Source: Bufo bufo (Eukaryota; Chordata; Amphibia; Anura; Bufonidae). From it: a stretch of DNA of 64,000 nucleotides. Where the stretch lies: assembly GCF_905171765.1 (NCBI RefSeq), contig NC_053391.1, forward strand, positions 692,469,035 to 692,533,034, in the 5' to 3' direction. Below, one piece after another: positions 35,109-45,053 of the stretch. Position 1 is the stretch's first letter; every line of letters starts with the position of its first letter. The notes under the pieces are model-generated. The model ran no database searches. It had not been told where the DNA came from and worked only from the letters and a program-made list of their open reading frames with translations. The position numbers and the translations under genes are program-made.

Positions 35109-35893
35109 CAGACCCCCAATGTTAATCATACCTCAGATCAGCCCCCCATATCAGCCGTCAGCACCCCATCCATCATGCCCATGTCAGCCGTCAGCCCCCA
35201 TCCATCATGCCCCCACGTCAGCCGTCATGCCCCTATGTCAGCCGTCAGCCCCCCATGTCAGCACCCCATCCATCATGCCCATGTCAGCCGTCAGCACCCC
35301 ATCCATCATGCCCATGTCAGCCGTCAGCACCCCATCCATCATGCCCATGTCAGCCGTCAGCACCCCATCCATCATGCCCATGTCAGCCGTCAGCACCCCA
35401 TCCATCATGCCCATGTCAGCCGTCAGCACCCCATCATGCCCATGTCAGCCCCCATCCATCATTACCCCCCATGTCAGCCATCAGCCCCCCATGTCAGCCA
35501 TCATGCCCCCCATGTCAGCCGTCAGCACCCCATCCATCATGCCCATGTCAGCTGTCAGCCCCCATCCATCATGCCCCCCATGTCAGCCGTCATGCCCCTA
35601 TGTCAGCCGTCAGCACCCCATGTCAGCCGTCAGCCATCAGCCCCCCATGTCAGCACTCCATCCATCATGTCCATGTCAGCCGTCAGCCCCCATCCATCAT
35701 GCCCCCCATGTCAGCCATCATGACCTTATGTCAGCCGTCAGCCCCCCATGTCAGCACCCCATCCATCATGCCCATGTCAGCCGTCAGCACCCCATCCATC
35801 ATGCCCATGTCAGCCGTCAGCACCCATCCATCATTACTCCCATGTCAGCCATCATGCCCCCCATGACAGCCGTCAGCCCCCATCCATTATGCT
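35109..35893. repeat. 33-bp minisatellite inside hAT element
   Basis: About 22 units of 'tcagccgtcagcaccccatc' + 'catcatgcccatg' (33 bp) with shortened variants. Because 33 is a multiple of 3, three plus-strand frames stay open over up to 274 codons with an 11-residue repeat (MSAVSTPSIMP). This is a consequence of period and composition, not evidence of a protein. Confidence 0.93.
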
Positions 35894-36350
35894 CCCTAAT
35901 GGGGGACAATGTTGGAGTCTGCACCATCGGGGGGGTGACATGATGAGGGACAATGTTGGAGTCGGTACCTGATATATCACTGGGGTCTGGCTGGAGTGGG
36001 GTCGGTCTGGTCCTGGCTCCAATCTCAGCTGGCTCTGCCTTAAGGTGTCTTCTCCAGAGTCCAGACTAGAGTCCAGCAGGGTCGGCCAAGTTCCAACAAG
36101 TCGTGCCTCAGTGTTACTCTGACTGTGTTCTTCTGATGCCAGCCTGGAGGGGCAGCTTTTACAGGCCATAGCAGACAGAGCAGCTCCGCCTCCTCGCCTC
36201 CCTCCGCCGCGGCCCCACTGACAGTCAGTGACGCCTCCTTTGGCCTGAGCGCCGCACGGCACACATGTAGGCAGGACAGCCGCAGGCTGCCGCCCCCGAG
36301 AGGAGGGAGGGGAGCGGGCGCCCGGCACACAGAACAGTGCTCCAGACTAA
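35894..36350. other. GC-rich block in hAT element
   Basis: Rich in CpG and CT/GA tracts ('ctccgcctcctcgcctccct'). It may be the former promoter/5' region of the hAT element. Overlapping open frames of 65-151 codons on the minus strand have no recognisable domain and are not called. Confidence 0.35.
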
Positions 36351-36749
36351 AAAAAAATTCCTAGTAGCCATTGGCTCCTGAACTGAAAAATTTAGGAGCC
36401 AAATCAAATTTTTAGTCGCCAAATCGAAACTGAATCAAAATTTTGGTATCGTGACAACGCTACGCCGATCAGATCGGCGTAGGGTTGTTTTGAAACCAAA
36501 ATTTTGATTCGCTTTCGTCACCATAAAAAAGTATTGTGATACTCAATACCGCGCAAAAAAAAAAAAACACCAAAAAAAGCCGCGTGCATTTCGCATTTTA
36601 TGAAACATTCGGCCCATAATAGAACAGTCCTATGCTATTTTTTGGGGTGACAAGGTGACTAAAAAGGCTATGTAATATGTTTATTTATTTATTGTTTATA
36701 TATTTTATATGTAAAATTGGGAAAGGGGGGATTTAAACTTAATATTTTA

Positions 36750-37340
36750 AAGTACTTTCACATTAGCGTTTTTCATTTCCGGCACTGAGTTCCGTCCTAG
36801 GGGCTCTATACCGGAAAAGAACTGATCAGTTTTATCCCCATGCATTCTGAATGGAGAGTAATCCGTTCAGGATGCATCAGGATGTCTTCAGTTCAGTCAT
36901 TTTGACTGATCAGGCAAAAGATAAAACCGTAGCATGCTACGGTATTATCTCCGGCGAAAAAAAATGAAGATTTGCCTGAATGCCGGCTCCGGCATTTTTC
37001 CCCATAGGAATGTATTAGTGCTGGATCCGGCATTCAGAATACCGGAATGCACCCGCACTAAATCCGGACCCATTCACTTCTATGGGGCTGTGCACATGAG
37101 CGGTGATTTACACACATCACTTGTGCGTTGCGTGAAAATCGCAGCATGCTCTGTTGTGCGTTTTTCGCGCAACGCAGGCCCCATAGAAGTTAATGGGGCT
37201 GTTTGAAAATCGCAAGCAAGTGCGGATGCGGTGCGATTTTCACGCATGGTTCCTAGGATGAAAGTCTATTCACTGTATTATTTTCCCTTATAACATGGTT
37301 ATAAGGGAAAATAATAGCATTCTGAATACAGAATGCATAG
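36750..37340. repeat. MITE-like interspersed repeats
   Basis: Two motifs I associate with abundant anuran MITEs: 36,756-37,080 ('cattagcgtttttcatttcc', 'ggatccggcattcagaatac') and 37,081-37,270 ('gcgtgaaaatcgcagcatgc', 'tgcgatttttcacgcatggt'-type), each with internal inverted repeats. Ends are not sharp enough to define. No coding potential. Confidence 0.45.
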
Positions 37341-37344
37341 TAGA

Positions 37345-37640
37345 AGGTCAATATAATAAACATTGGTGGCGCAGTGCGCCCCCCCCATCACCCCAATATA
37401 ATAAACATTGGTGGTGCAGTGCGCCCCCCCTCAATATAATAAACATTGGTGGCGCAGTGCGCCCCCCTCAACACCCCAGTATAATAAACATTGGCGGCGC
37501 AGTGCGCCCCCCCTCAATATAATAAACATTGGTGGCGCAGTGCGCCCCCCCAACACCCCAGTATAATAAACATTGGTGGCGCAGTGCGCCCCCCCCATCA
37601 CCCCAATATAATAAACATTGGTGGCGCAGTGGGCAGTGCC
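37345..37640. repeat. C-rich minisatellite, left arm of large palindrome
   Basis: Units of 'caatataataaacattggtg' + 'gcgcagtgcgccccccc' with and without 'atcacccc' (about 37-50 bp), six or seven copies. The same unit occurs in inverse orientation at 37,930-38,060 ('ccaccaacgtttattatact'), so the array extends the palindrome centred near 37,778. Confidence 0.85.
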
Positions 37641-37930
37641 AATGAGGGTTAAAAAATAAAAAAATAATTAACTCACCTCCTCCAATTGATCGTCTCCTGT
37701 TCTTACTTCTTTCTAGTTTCTTCAGGACGCAGGACCTGTGGTGACATCACTGAGCTCATCACATGATCCATCACCATGGTAATGGGCCATGTGATGAGCT
37801 AAGTGACGTCACCACAGGTCCTGAAGAAACTAGAAAGAAGTAAGAACAGGAGACCGGCAGCTACCTGATCAACTGGAGGAGGTGAGTTAATTTTCTTTTA
37901 TTATTTTTAACCCTCATTGGCACTTCCCAC
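37634..37930. repeat. Fold-back (palindromic) MITE
   Basis: Arms about 140 bp: left 'gtgccaatgagggttaaaaa', 'aactcacctcctccaattga', 'gtttcttcaggacgcaggac', 'atgatccatcaccatgg'; right arm is the inverse complement up to 'ttaaccctcattggcac'. The outer arms match those at 4997/6442 and 43304/43508 while the core differs. Confidence 0.85.
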
Positions 37931-38062
37931 TGAGCCACCAATGTTTATTATACTGGGGGGGGGCACTGTGCCACCAACGTTTATTATACTGGGGGGGGGG
38001 GCGCACTGTGCCACCAACGTTTATTATACTAGGGGGGGGGCACTGTGCCACCAACGTTTCTT

Positions 38063-38258
38063 ATACAAATACAGAAGTCGGGTGCCGGAATCAAATAGCC
38101 GGCACCCGACCTTTGTGACAGGGGGCTGCGATCAGCGGCAGTTAACCCCTCAGGTACCGCACCTGAAGGGTTAACTCAACTGCAGCTGATCGCAGCTCCC
38201 TGTCACAGAGGTCGGGTGCCGGCTATTTGATTCCGGCACCCGACTTCTGTATTTGTAT
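38063..38258. repeat. 196-bp palindrome
   Basis: Left arm 'atacaaatacagaagtcggg', 'tgccggaatcaaatagccgg', right arm its inverse complement ending 'cttctgtatttgtat'. Only a few mismatches; centre near 38,160 ('cctcaggtaccgcacctgaa'). Such a symmetric sequence would extrude readily; it is another MITE. Confidence 0.85.
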
Positions 38259-38551
38259 TAACAGGTCAGTTTTCTTCATTGGTGGCGCAGTGGCCACAGC
38301 CCCTCCCCTCCTCCTCCTCCTGCCTCTTCTTATTGGCAGCGGCGGGGACAGCAGCAGCACAGGGGGGAGGGAGAGACTCCCCCTGCGCTGCTGAGAACGA
38401 TCATCTCCTGTGCCGCCGCTGTATTGAGCAGAGGTGCGGCGGCGGGTCCAGTCGCAAATGGCATCTGGAGCCCTGCAGAAGAGCCACATTAAAGTGTGTA
38501 AAGAGCCGCATGTGGCTCGCGAGCCGCGGCTTGCCGACCACTGGACTAGAC

Positions 38552-39590
38552 AATGTTTATTCTAGAGTATGTAGTGACTGACTGCACAATTTACACTGGA
38601 CTATGGACTGACTGACCGCAGCATTTACACTACACTATGTACTGACTGCAGCATTTTCAATAGACTATGGATAAAATAACCTCAGTGTTTACACTAGACA
38701 ATTGACTGACTGACTGACTGCAGTGTTTTTACTAGACTCTGGCCCAATTGACTGCAGCATTTACACTGGATTATGTACTGATTGACCATAAAGTATATAC
38801 TAGACTTTGTAATGACTGACTGCTGACTCACTGACTACAGCTTTTGCACTAGACTATAGACTGATTGACCATAATATTTACTCCACACTATGAAATGATT
38901 GACCAACGGGTATACAGTAGACCAGGGATGCCCAACCTGCGGCCCTTCAGCTGTTGCAAAACTAAAAAACCCAGCATGCCTGGACAGCCTACAACTATCA
39001 GGGCATATTAGGAGTTGTAGTTTTGAAACAGCTGGAAGGCCGCAGGTTGGAAATCTCTGTAGTAGACTATGGACTGATTGAGTGCAGTGTTTACATTGAC
39101 TATGAACTGACTAACTGTGGCATTTACAATATACTATGGACTAACTAACCCCAGAGGTTACACTAGCCTGTGGACTAACTGAACACAATGTTTACGCCAG
39201 ACTATGGGCTGATTGACTGCAGCAGTTTACACAAAACCATATACTGACTGACTGCAGCATTTACACCAGACTATGGAGTAACTGATTGCAGTGTTTACAC
39301 TATGTTTACACTAGACTGTGGACAGAGTGATTGCAGTGTGTACAAAAGACTATGGACTGGCTGAGTACTGCATTTATACTAGACCATGGACTGACTGACC
39401 ACCTTGTTTACACCTTGTTTACACTATACTATGGACTGACTGACCACCTTGTTTACACCTTGTTTACACTATACTATGGACTGACTGATCACTTTGTTTA
39501 CACTATACTATGGACGGACTGACTGTAGTGTTTGCACTAGACTATAGTCTGACTGCTGCATTTACACTAGTCTATCGACTCTCTGACCGA
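38552..39590. repeat. 34-bp minisatellite, second block (degenerate)
   Basis: Continuation of the array broken by the hAT element at 34632. Units are more diverged ('cagtgtttacactagactat') and decay to the right; the last recognisable ones are at about 39,540-39,590. It contains the MITE at 38923. Small frames built of repeats ('YGLTDHLVYTLFTLY') are not genes. Confidence 0.85.
38923..39059. mobile_element. 137-bp hAT MITE
   Basis: CAGGGATGCCCAACCTGCGG at the left and its near complement ending 'CTCTG' at 39059; almost the entire element is one hairpin ('cagctgttgcaaaactaaaa' / 'gttttgaaacagctg'). Target duplication is 7 of 8: CAGTAGAC (38915-38922) and TAGTAGAC (39060-39067). This type is very common in frogs. 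Confidence 0.85.
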
Positions 39591-40222
39591 TGGCCTACAA
39601 TCAGGAAACCTATGGTACATTTTATGTATCTGGATGCATCCGTGAACTTGGATAGAGCAGCATTAATTGTTCTATTAAGAAGGGTTCTCTGTGGTGTACT
39701 TTTTAAAAGGGAGTCTGTAGGCAATTTTGAGACCTTCAAACTTCTGACAGCTCTCTATAGGTGATGAGGAGAACGGTGCAGACAAACTGTACCTAGAGTG
39801 ATAGTCATACTTGTCATATGACCAAGCAATTGATGTTTTCATCACCTTTTGGGCACTTGTAGTCACTGCTCTGGAGGAGTAATAACTGTCAGCAGTCTTG
39901 AGGGCTCAAAACTGCTGACAGAATTCCTTCAGGAGCTTCTTGTTTTTTTTTGTTTTAGTTTTTTAGGAAGTTACAAACTATGGAAAATTGTGACCTGCCT
40001 TGACAGGTTAACAGGTAATTCTGGGAGAATTGTAAGAATTGTAAGAATTACTCATGTTACCTAGCCCCTATTGCTTCTGTTTTGCTGCTTCTCTGGTCCA
40101 TGCTCTTCTCGACTTCTGGTTCTCAGAACCTGAAAACCCATGGGGGCTCCATCCCTGACCTCCACCACTGACATGGATGAATACATATTGCATATAGCAC
40201 TCCACTCTTTAATGTTCTAAGA
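39591..40222. other. Intergenic DNA upstream of the receptor
   Basis: No gene seen. A stretch from about 39,703 starting 'ttttaaaagggagtctgtag' resembles the end of a TTAA-type MITE, with a loose inverted match ('actgctgacagaattcc') near 39,910, but a closing end is not clear. Confidence 0.3.
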
Positions 40223-40223
40223 T

Positions 40224-40240
40224 CTATCTTTATTTTCCAG
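40224..40240 (+). promoter_or_regulatory. Likely splice acceptor before the receptor CDS
   Basis: 'tctatctttattttccag' is a good polypyrimidine tract ending in AG at 40239-40240, 14 bp before the ATG. Olfactory receptor genes commonly have non-coding 5' exons spliced just upstream of a single coding exon, so this fits. The 5' exon itself was not identified. Confidence 0.45.
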
Positions 40241-40254
40241 CTCATCACCAACCT

Positions 40255-41208
40255 ATGGCTAACCAGTCTGATTCTCTGTTTGTGCTTGTTGGATTTCCGG
40301 GGCTGTCGGAGATGTACCACCCTGCAGTTTCTTGTATATTATTCCTTGTCTATGTTGTCTCCCTCTTAGCTAATAGTAGCGTCATTCTACTGGTTCTTTG
40401 GAAGGAACATCTTCTTCAGCCCATGTACATCATCATCATGAACCTGGCTCTCTCTGACATCTTATTCGATACGATAACATTACCCAAAATAATTGCCAAA
40501 TACTGGTTTGGAGCTGGAACCATGACGTTGTTTGCCTGCATGTTCCAGCTCTTCTGTGTCCACTTCTTGGGGTCTCTTGACTCATTGATCATCATGTTCA
40601 TGGCACTTGATCGCTATGTAGACATCAGCAGACCCCTGAGATATTCTACCATCATCACCAAGAGACGCACCATAAACATCTGCATTTTCCTTTGGGTTCT
40701 TGCGTCTCTCATCTCCTTAATCAATGCCGCCTGGTACACTCAATTTACATTTTGCGGTTCTAGAAAAGTTAACAGTTGCTTTTGCGTAACTACAGCAGTC
40801 ATGATCCTAGTCTGCTCCGACACCTCTCTGCTCAAAGCGATCTCACATGTCCTCTCCATGTCAGTTCTTCTAGCTCCTTTATGCTACATTTTAATATCTT
40901 ACGTCCTCATTCTTGTGAAAGTCTGCTCTTCCGTGAGGAACGAGGGTCTACAAAAGGCATTCTCCACTTGTGTCACCCATCTGTTCATCATCTTCATGTA
41001 CTACGGCCCTCGGGTGTTTGTGTATAATGCCTTTCAAATAAACTTGGTGTTCAGTCCAGGAATTAGCGTCTTGCTTCTCTGCCTTTATACTTATATCCCC
41101 CACCTTCTAAGCCCCATCATCTATTGTCTGAGGACTCAAGAAATCCGTCAGGTCATAGGATCTCTGCTAAGGAGGAAGTTCAATATACGCATTGAGATTA
41201 CGCATTGA
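40255..41208 (+). CDS. Olfactory receptor, class I (fish-like), intact single exon
   Basis: 317 codons, ATG to TGA, no breaks. Odorant-binding seven-helix GPCR of the plasma membrane of sensory neurons, coupling to a Golf-type G protein (family knowledge). Visible: N-glycosylation site NQS at 3-5; TM1 with N40; 'PMYIIIMNLALSD' with D68; C95 of the extracellular disulphide; 'MALDRYVDISRPLRY' (117-130) as the DRY region; Cys-rich second extracellular loop; 'KAFSTCVTH' (234-242) in TM6; 'SPIIYCLR' (286-293) in TM7. 'GFPGL' near the N-terminus and the loop-2 pattern point to class I (OR51/52-like). Odd: S286 replaces the usual Asn of NPxxY, and D123 the usual Ala of DRYVAI. A polyadenylation signal AATAAA follows at 41263. 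The subfamily is not assigned. Confidence 0.93.
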   Translation: MANQSDSLFVLVGFPGLSEMYHPAVSCILFLVYVVSLLANSSVILLVLWKEHLLQPMYIIIMNLALSDILFDTITLPKIIAKYWFGAGTMTLFACMFQLFCVHFLGSLDSLIIMFMALDRYVDISRPLRYSTIITKRRTINICIFLWVLASLISLINAAWYTQFTFCGSRKVNSCFCVTTAVMILVCSDTSLLKAISHVLSMSVLLAPLCYILISYVLILVKVCSSVRNEGLQKAFSTCVTHLFIIFMYYGPRVFVYNAFQINLVFSPGISVLLLCLYTYIPHLLSPIIYCLRTQEIRQVIGSLLRRKFNIRIEITH

Positions 41209-41262
41209 GATTGGTGGGGTATTTCACAGATAAATTATGATCTATAAGAATATCAAAAATCA

Positions 41263-41268
41263 AATAAA
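41263..41268 (+). terminator. Polyadenylation signal for the receptor
   Basis: AATAAA 55 bp after the stop codon. Short 3' UTRs are usual for olfactory receptors, but another site further on cannot be excluded. Confidence 0.5.
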
Positions 41269-41584
41269 TAGTAATTATAAAGTTTCACAGGATGAATATG
41301 TCTTATGGTTTATTTCTACTGCTTGTGGATTTGGAGACTGGGGTCCTCAGTTACCATTGTTACACTGTGATTGAATTGCTTCATCAGTGGAAGTTTGAAA
41401 GGGTTAATTTTGATTGTTTTATAATTCCGTTCCAGACGGGTGACGTATATTGAGCGTGCAGGTCGGGCTACCGGAGACAGCAACGTTTATGACTGGAGAT
41501 AAGTCTGATCCTGGTCACAATCAACTGCGGTATCTAAGGAAAAGGAAGCAGCTTCCTGAAGCACCCTGTGCTATAGGATTGCAA
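41269..41584. other. Intergenic, nothing recognised
   Basis: A stretch of unique-looking DNA between the receptor's polyadenylation signal and the CR1 tail. No open frame or repeat structure of note. Confidence 0.4.
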
Positions 41585-42518
41585 CATATAAACATAGAAA
41601 CATAGAATGTGTCGGCAGATAAGAACCATTTGGCCCATCCAGTCTGCCCAATATACTAAATACTATGGATAGCCCCTGGCCCTATCTTATATGAAGGATG
41701 ACCTTATGCCTATCCCATGCATGCTTAAACTCCTTCACTGTATTTGCAGCTACCACTTCTGCAGGAAGGCTATTCCATGCATCCACTACTCTCTCAGTAA
41801 AGTAATACTTCCTGATATTACTTTTAAACCTTTGCCCATCTAATTTAAAACTATGTCCTCTTGTAGCAGTTTTTCTTCTTTTAAATCTTCTCTCCTCTTT
41901 TACCTTGTTGATTCCCTTTATGTATTTAGCAGTTTCTCTCATCTCCCCTCTGTCTCGTCTTTCTTCCAAGCTATACATGTTAAGGTCCTTTAATCTTTCC
42001 TGGTAAGTTTTATCCTGCAATCCATGGACCAGTTTAGTAGCTCTTCTCTGAACTCTCTCCAAAGTATCAATATCCTTCTGGAGATATGGTCTCCAGTACC
42101 GAGCACAATACTCCACATGAGGTCTCAGTAGTGCTCTGTAGAGCGGCATGAGCGCCCCCCTCTGTCTACTGGTAATTCCTCTCCCTATACACCCAAGCAT
42201 TCTGCTAGCATTTCCTGCTGCTCTATGACATGGTCTGCCTACCTTTAAGTCTTCTGAAATAATGACCCCTAAATCCCTTTCCTCAGATACTGAGGTCAGG
42301 ACTGTGTCACTGATTTTATATTCTGCTCTTGGGTTTTTACGCCCCAGGTGCATTATCTTGCACTTATCAACATTAAATTTTAGTTGCCATATTTTTGACC
42401 ATTCCTCTAGTTTTCCTAAGTCCTTTTCCATTTGGTGTATCCCTCCAGGAACATCAACCCTGTTACAAGGGGGCCAAGTGGTTGTCATGGCAGCCAGAGA
42501 CCTCACAAAGGTCCCCAA
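41585..42518 (-). mobile_element. CR1-type LINE, 5'-truncated 3' end
   Basis: The 3' tail (minus strand) ends in three degenerate 8-bp units ATTCTATG, TTTCTATG, TTTATATG (41585-41608), the terminal repeat typical of CR1. Upstream lies the C-terminal part of the reverse transcriptase ORF. The left boundary, where CR1-like coding ends, is about 42,450-42,520. Truncation at the 5' end is the normal outcome of target-primed reverse transcription. Confidence 0.85.
41682..42518 (-). pseudogene. CR1 ORF2 C-terminal fragment (reverse transcriptase thumb region)
   Basis: One open frame of 278 codons without stops. From about residue 30 it reads 'KDLGKLEEWSKIWQLKFNVD', 'KCKIMHLGRKNPRAEYKI', 'EERDLGVIISEDLKV', then 'LYRALLRPHVEYCARYW' and 'LERVQRRATKLVHGL', a pattern found after the catalytic YADD motif in CR1/jockey-type LINE reverse transcriptases, ending 'WNSLPAEVVAANTVKEFKHAWD'. 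The endonuclease and catalytic palm are absent. The first ~30 codons look unrelated, being flanking DNA that happens to be open. The long intact frame suggests a fairly young insertion. Confidence 0.88.
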
Positions 42519-42595
42519 GTCTAATAAATTAGTACTATAGGATCATGGTAAAGTGATAATACAGAAGAAGAGTTTAGAACAATATCTAAAAGGAA

Positions 42596-42898
42596 TCTAA
42601 TAGCGGCAGCCTTCTCCGGCAGGCTGTTCTGGCGGGAGAACAGCCTGTCGGATCCGTGCTGCCGCTAGTGCATTGTGCTGCCAGAAGTCCGCTCCGTCCC
42701 CATTGACTATAATACATGTTGTAGTTTTATTCCGGCCGCCTCTCTGCATGTTTGCCGTGCTGCAGCCAGACCTCCGGCTAGCCCGCCGGAGCAGACTTCC
42801 GGCGGCACAGTGCACTAGCGGCGCACGGATCCGGCAGGCTGTTCACCCGCTGGAACAGCCTGCCGGAGAAGGCTGCTGCTAATGTGAAAGTAGCCTTA
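42596..42898. mobile_element. ~300-bp MITE with long terminal inverted repeats
   Basis: Left 'agcggcagccttctccggca' and right 'tgccggagaaggctgctgct' are inverse complements. Inner arms continue ('ggctgttc...gaacagcctg', 'ggatccgtgc...gcacggatcc', 'agtgcattgtgctgcc...ggcggcacagtgcact') to about 42,690 and 42,800. No coding potential. Another CG-rich frog MITE family. Confidence 0.8.
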
Positions 42899-43099
42899 AC
42901 CATAGACAATGTACATTGTATTGCTACATATGCAAAAGTCACAACTATTAAAATATCATGTTATTTATCCTGCATAGAGCATTCAGTAAAAAAACAAATG
43001 CCCAATGCCCAACAAAAATGTTAATAAAAAGTGATCAAAAAGTCTGAGGTACCCAAAATGGGATTAGTAAAAACCCAGTAAAAAAAAAGGAATCCTTGA

Positions 43100-43633
43100 C
43101 AAAACTCAATCGAAGGAACAATAAATTGCTTCATGACAAATTACTTTGTCACGAAGCGCATTTCTTTGTAAGTAGTGGGTGCAATGACAGGGAGCGGCGA
43201 TTGCGCCGCCCCCATCATTGTACCCCTCAGATGCCTCGTTCATCGCTGATCGCGGCATCTGATAGCAATATTACAGTGTAAAATGTTAAAAAAAAAAATC
43301 ACGCTAACCTTATCCATTTGATCGTGACGAGCCGGCCACCGCCACCTTGATTGAAGATCTAGTGCAAAATCTTGTGCAGCCCGTGATAACATCATCACGT
43401 TGGCCGGCGTGGTGATGTCATACGTCTCCGTGCATGGGATTTCGTGTGAGATCTTCTAACAATATGGCGGCGGCCGGCTCGTGGCGATCAAATCTCTGAG
43501 GTGAGTATGATTTTTTTTATTTTTTTTACCGCCATTCAGGGAAAATTGTTTCACTACTATAAAGCATGCGAAAATTTGGCTTCACGGCGAATCAAATTTT
43601 CCTTAAAAATTTGTATCGAACCGCTCAACACTA
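43100..43633. mobile_element. hAT-type fold-back MITE, right part
   Basis: Right terminus is inverted TAGTGTTGAGCGGTTCG (ends 43633). The core 43,304-43,508 is a palindrome: 'taaccttatccatttgatcg', 'tgacgagccggccaccgcca' against 'ggcggcggccggctcgtggc', 'gatcaaatctctgaggtgag'. I did not find the left terminus; it lies somewhere before 43,100 or is lost. Same architecture as the elements at 3777 and 37634 with a different core. Confidence 0.7.
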
Positions 43634-43985
43634 ATGGCAACACAAAGCAACTTAAAAAAATTTACATTTTTATTTTAGGAAGAAAAAAATAAATAAATAA
43701 ATACATTTTGTATCACTGTGATCATGCTGACTTCTAGAATAATATCATAACGTCATTTGAAAAAAATGAAACCTGAAAAAATAATGGCGGAGTAGCATCG
43801 TAGCATTTGCGTTATGCACACTATGCTACAAAAAATACAAATAAAAATGACAGTACAGTACATTAAATGGTGGGATTAAGAAAATCCAGCTTGACCTGCA
43901 AAAAAGCAAATAACGCGAGTTTGTAAGCGGTCGCGTGTTTCAGTGTGTGTTTGTATTAAGTGCGTGACTTTAGGTTACATGACTT
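43634..43985. other. Intergenic AT-rich DNA
   Basis: No gene. Contains A-rich runs and another possible piece of old repeat ('cagcttgacctgcaaaaaagc') like that at 2,985. Confidence 0.35.
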
Positions 43986-44079
43986 GAGATTCAGGGACTT
44001 TAGGAGGGACTACAGTAAGTCAGTTTCTCATCACTGCACTGTATTGTATTTTTCTCTTTTCTTGCGTAATCCCCCTTTA

Positions 44080-44968
44080 GTATGTGTTCCATTATTGACA
44101 GCGCCGTCCAGCGCACGTCTTGTCTGATGTCTGCAGTCCTGGAACAGACATTTGAGGTGCATATCTTTGTTTAAAATGTGAGCAAATTACCCGTTTGGAA
44201 TCGCACATCGAGTATCTAATCGGGCGAGTTTCAACACTGAGAAGCGTTGACAATTTGGAAAAGAGTTTGCTGCTCACTGAGCAAGCGCTCTAGGGGGTAG
44301 ATGAGGGGGAGGATGGTAGTGAGGAGGCTGAGGAAAGTGAGGTAGCTAGCTGGGTAACAGTTAGAAAGCGGGGTAGAGGGAAGAGTGCCGGGGAGGCTAG
44401 CCCTGATCTGACACAAGGTTGGCAGATGAGGGGGATGTCAGTTCAGGGACGGCACTGCCGCAGCCGGACACTTCCTCTGCCAGTCAGGGGAATGTCAGCT
44501 CCAGTAAGCAGGGGACGAGGAGAGCAGGGCAGACAGGTGCTGGTAGTGGGAGACTCCATTATTAGGGGTACATATCTGTCACAAAGATTCGACACATCGC
44601 GGATCAGGTTGACAGATTACTGGGACGGGCTGGAGAAGATCCAGCGGTCATGGTCCATATCGGAACCAATGACAAAGTTAGAGGTAGGTGGAGAGTCCTT
44701 AAAAATGATTTTAGGTACCTCAAAGGTAGTGTTTTCGGAAATACTGCCTGTACCACGAGCCACACAAGAAAGGCAGCGGGAGATTAGGGAGGTCAACAAG
44801 TAGCCCAAGAACTGGTGTAGGATGGAGGGGTTTGGGTTCCTGGAGAACTGGGCCGACTTCTCTGTCACCTACAGGCTCTATCATAGGGACGGGCTGCACC
44901 TCAATGGGGAAGGGGCAGCTGTGCTGGGGAGAAAGATGGCTAGAAGGTTGGAGGAGTGTTTAAACTAG
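44080..44968 (+). pseudogene. CR1 ORF1 remnant with esterase domain
   Basis: Broken frame. Near 44,170 a Cys pair survives ('CSECEQ' once a frame slip is allowed). At 44,536 'VLVVGDSIIRGTYL' gives the nucleophile Ser of the SGNH/GDS esterase; at about 44,650 'VHIGTNDK' the Asn block; at 44,890 'YHRDGLHLNGEGAAVL' the catalytic Asp/His block, ending 'RRLEECLN' and TAG. An esterase in ORF1 is characteristic of CR1-group LINEs. Stops and frameshifts include a TAG near 44,291 and slips near 44,150 and 44,610. Not translatable as one protein. Confidence 0.82.
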
Positions 44969-45053
44969 GGACTGGGGGGGAGGGTAATTACATTATAGGA
45001 GGGGAAGATAGTGCAGATAGAGACCGGGGGCAGGTAGTGGGACTGGGGGAGGA

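Larger units (their letters stand above)
34632..38543. mobile_element. 3.9-kb non-autonomous hAT element in the minisatellite
   Basis: Ends CAGTGGTGGGCAACC (34632) and, inverted, CAGTGGTCGGCAAGC (ends 38543). A perfect 8-bp target duplication GACTAGAC flanks it (34624-34631, 38544-38551), and minisatellite units abut both sides. Both edges contain 'gagccacat'-type sequence seen in many vertebrate CAGTGGT... hAT elements. No transposase frame is visible. The interior is a mosaic of a 33-bp minisatellite, a GC-rich block, frog MITE-like sequence and two large palindromes, so it is non-autonomous and has itself been invaded. Confidence 0.88.

Noticed and set aside
35119..35943. 274-codon open frame (and two overlapping frames) rich in Ser/Pro
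   Set aside because: Direct translation of a 33-bp minisatellite in all three frames; no domain, no gene context.
35873..36330. 151- and 96-codon minus-strand frames in a GC-rich block
   Set aside because: Overlap each other in different frames, lie inside a non-autonomous hAT element and begin in minisatellite sequence.
44426..44803. 125-codon frame as a complete gene
   Set aside because: It is the middle of a frameshifted CR1 ORF1; the esterase blocks continue in other frames on both sides.
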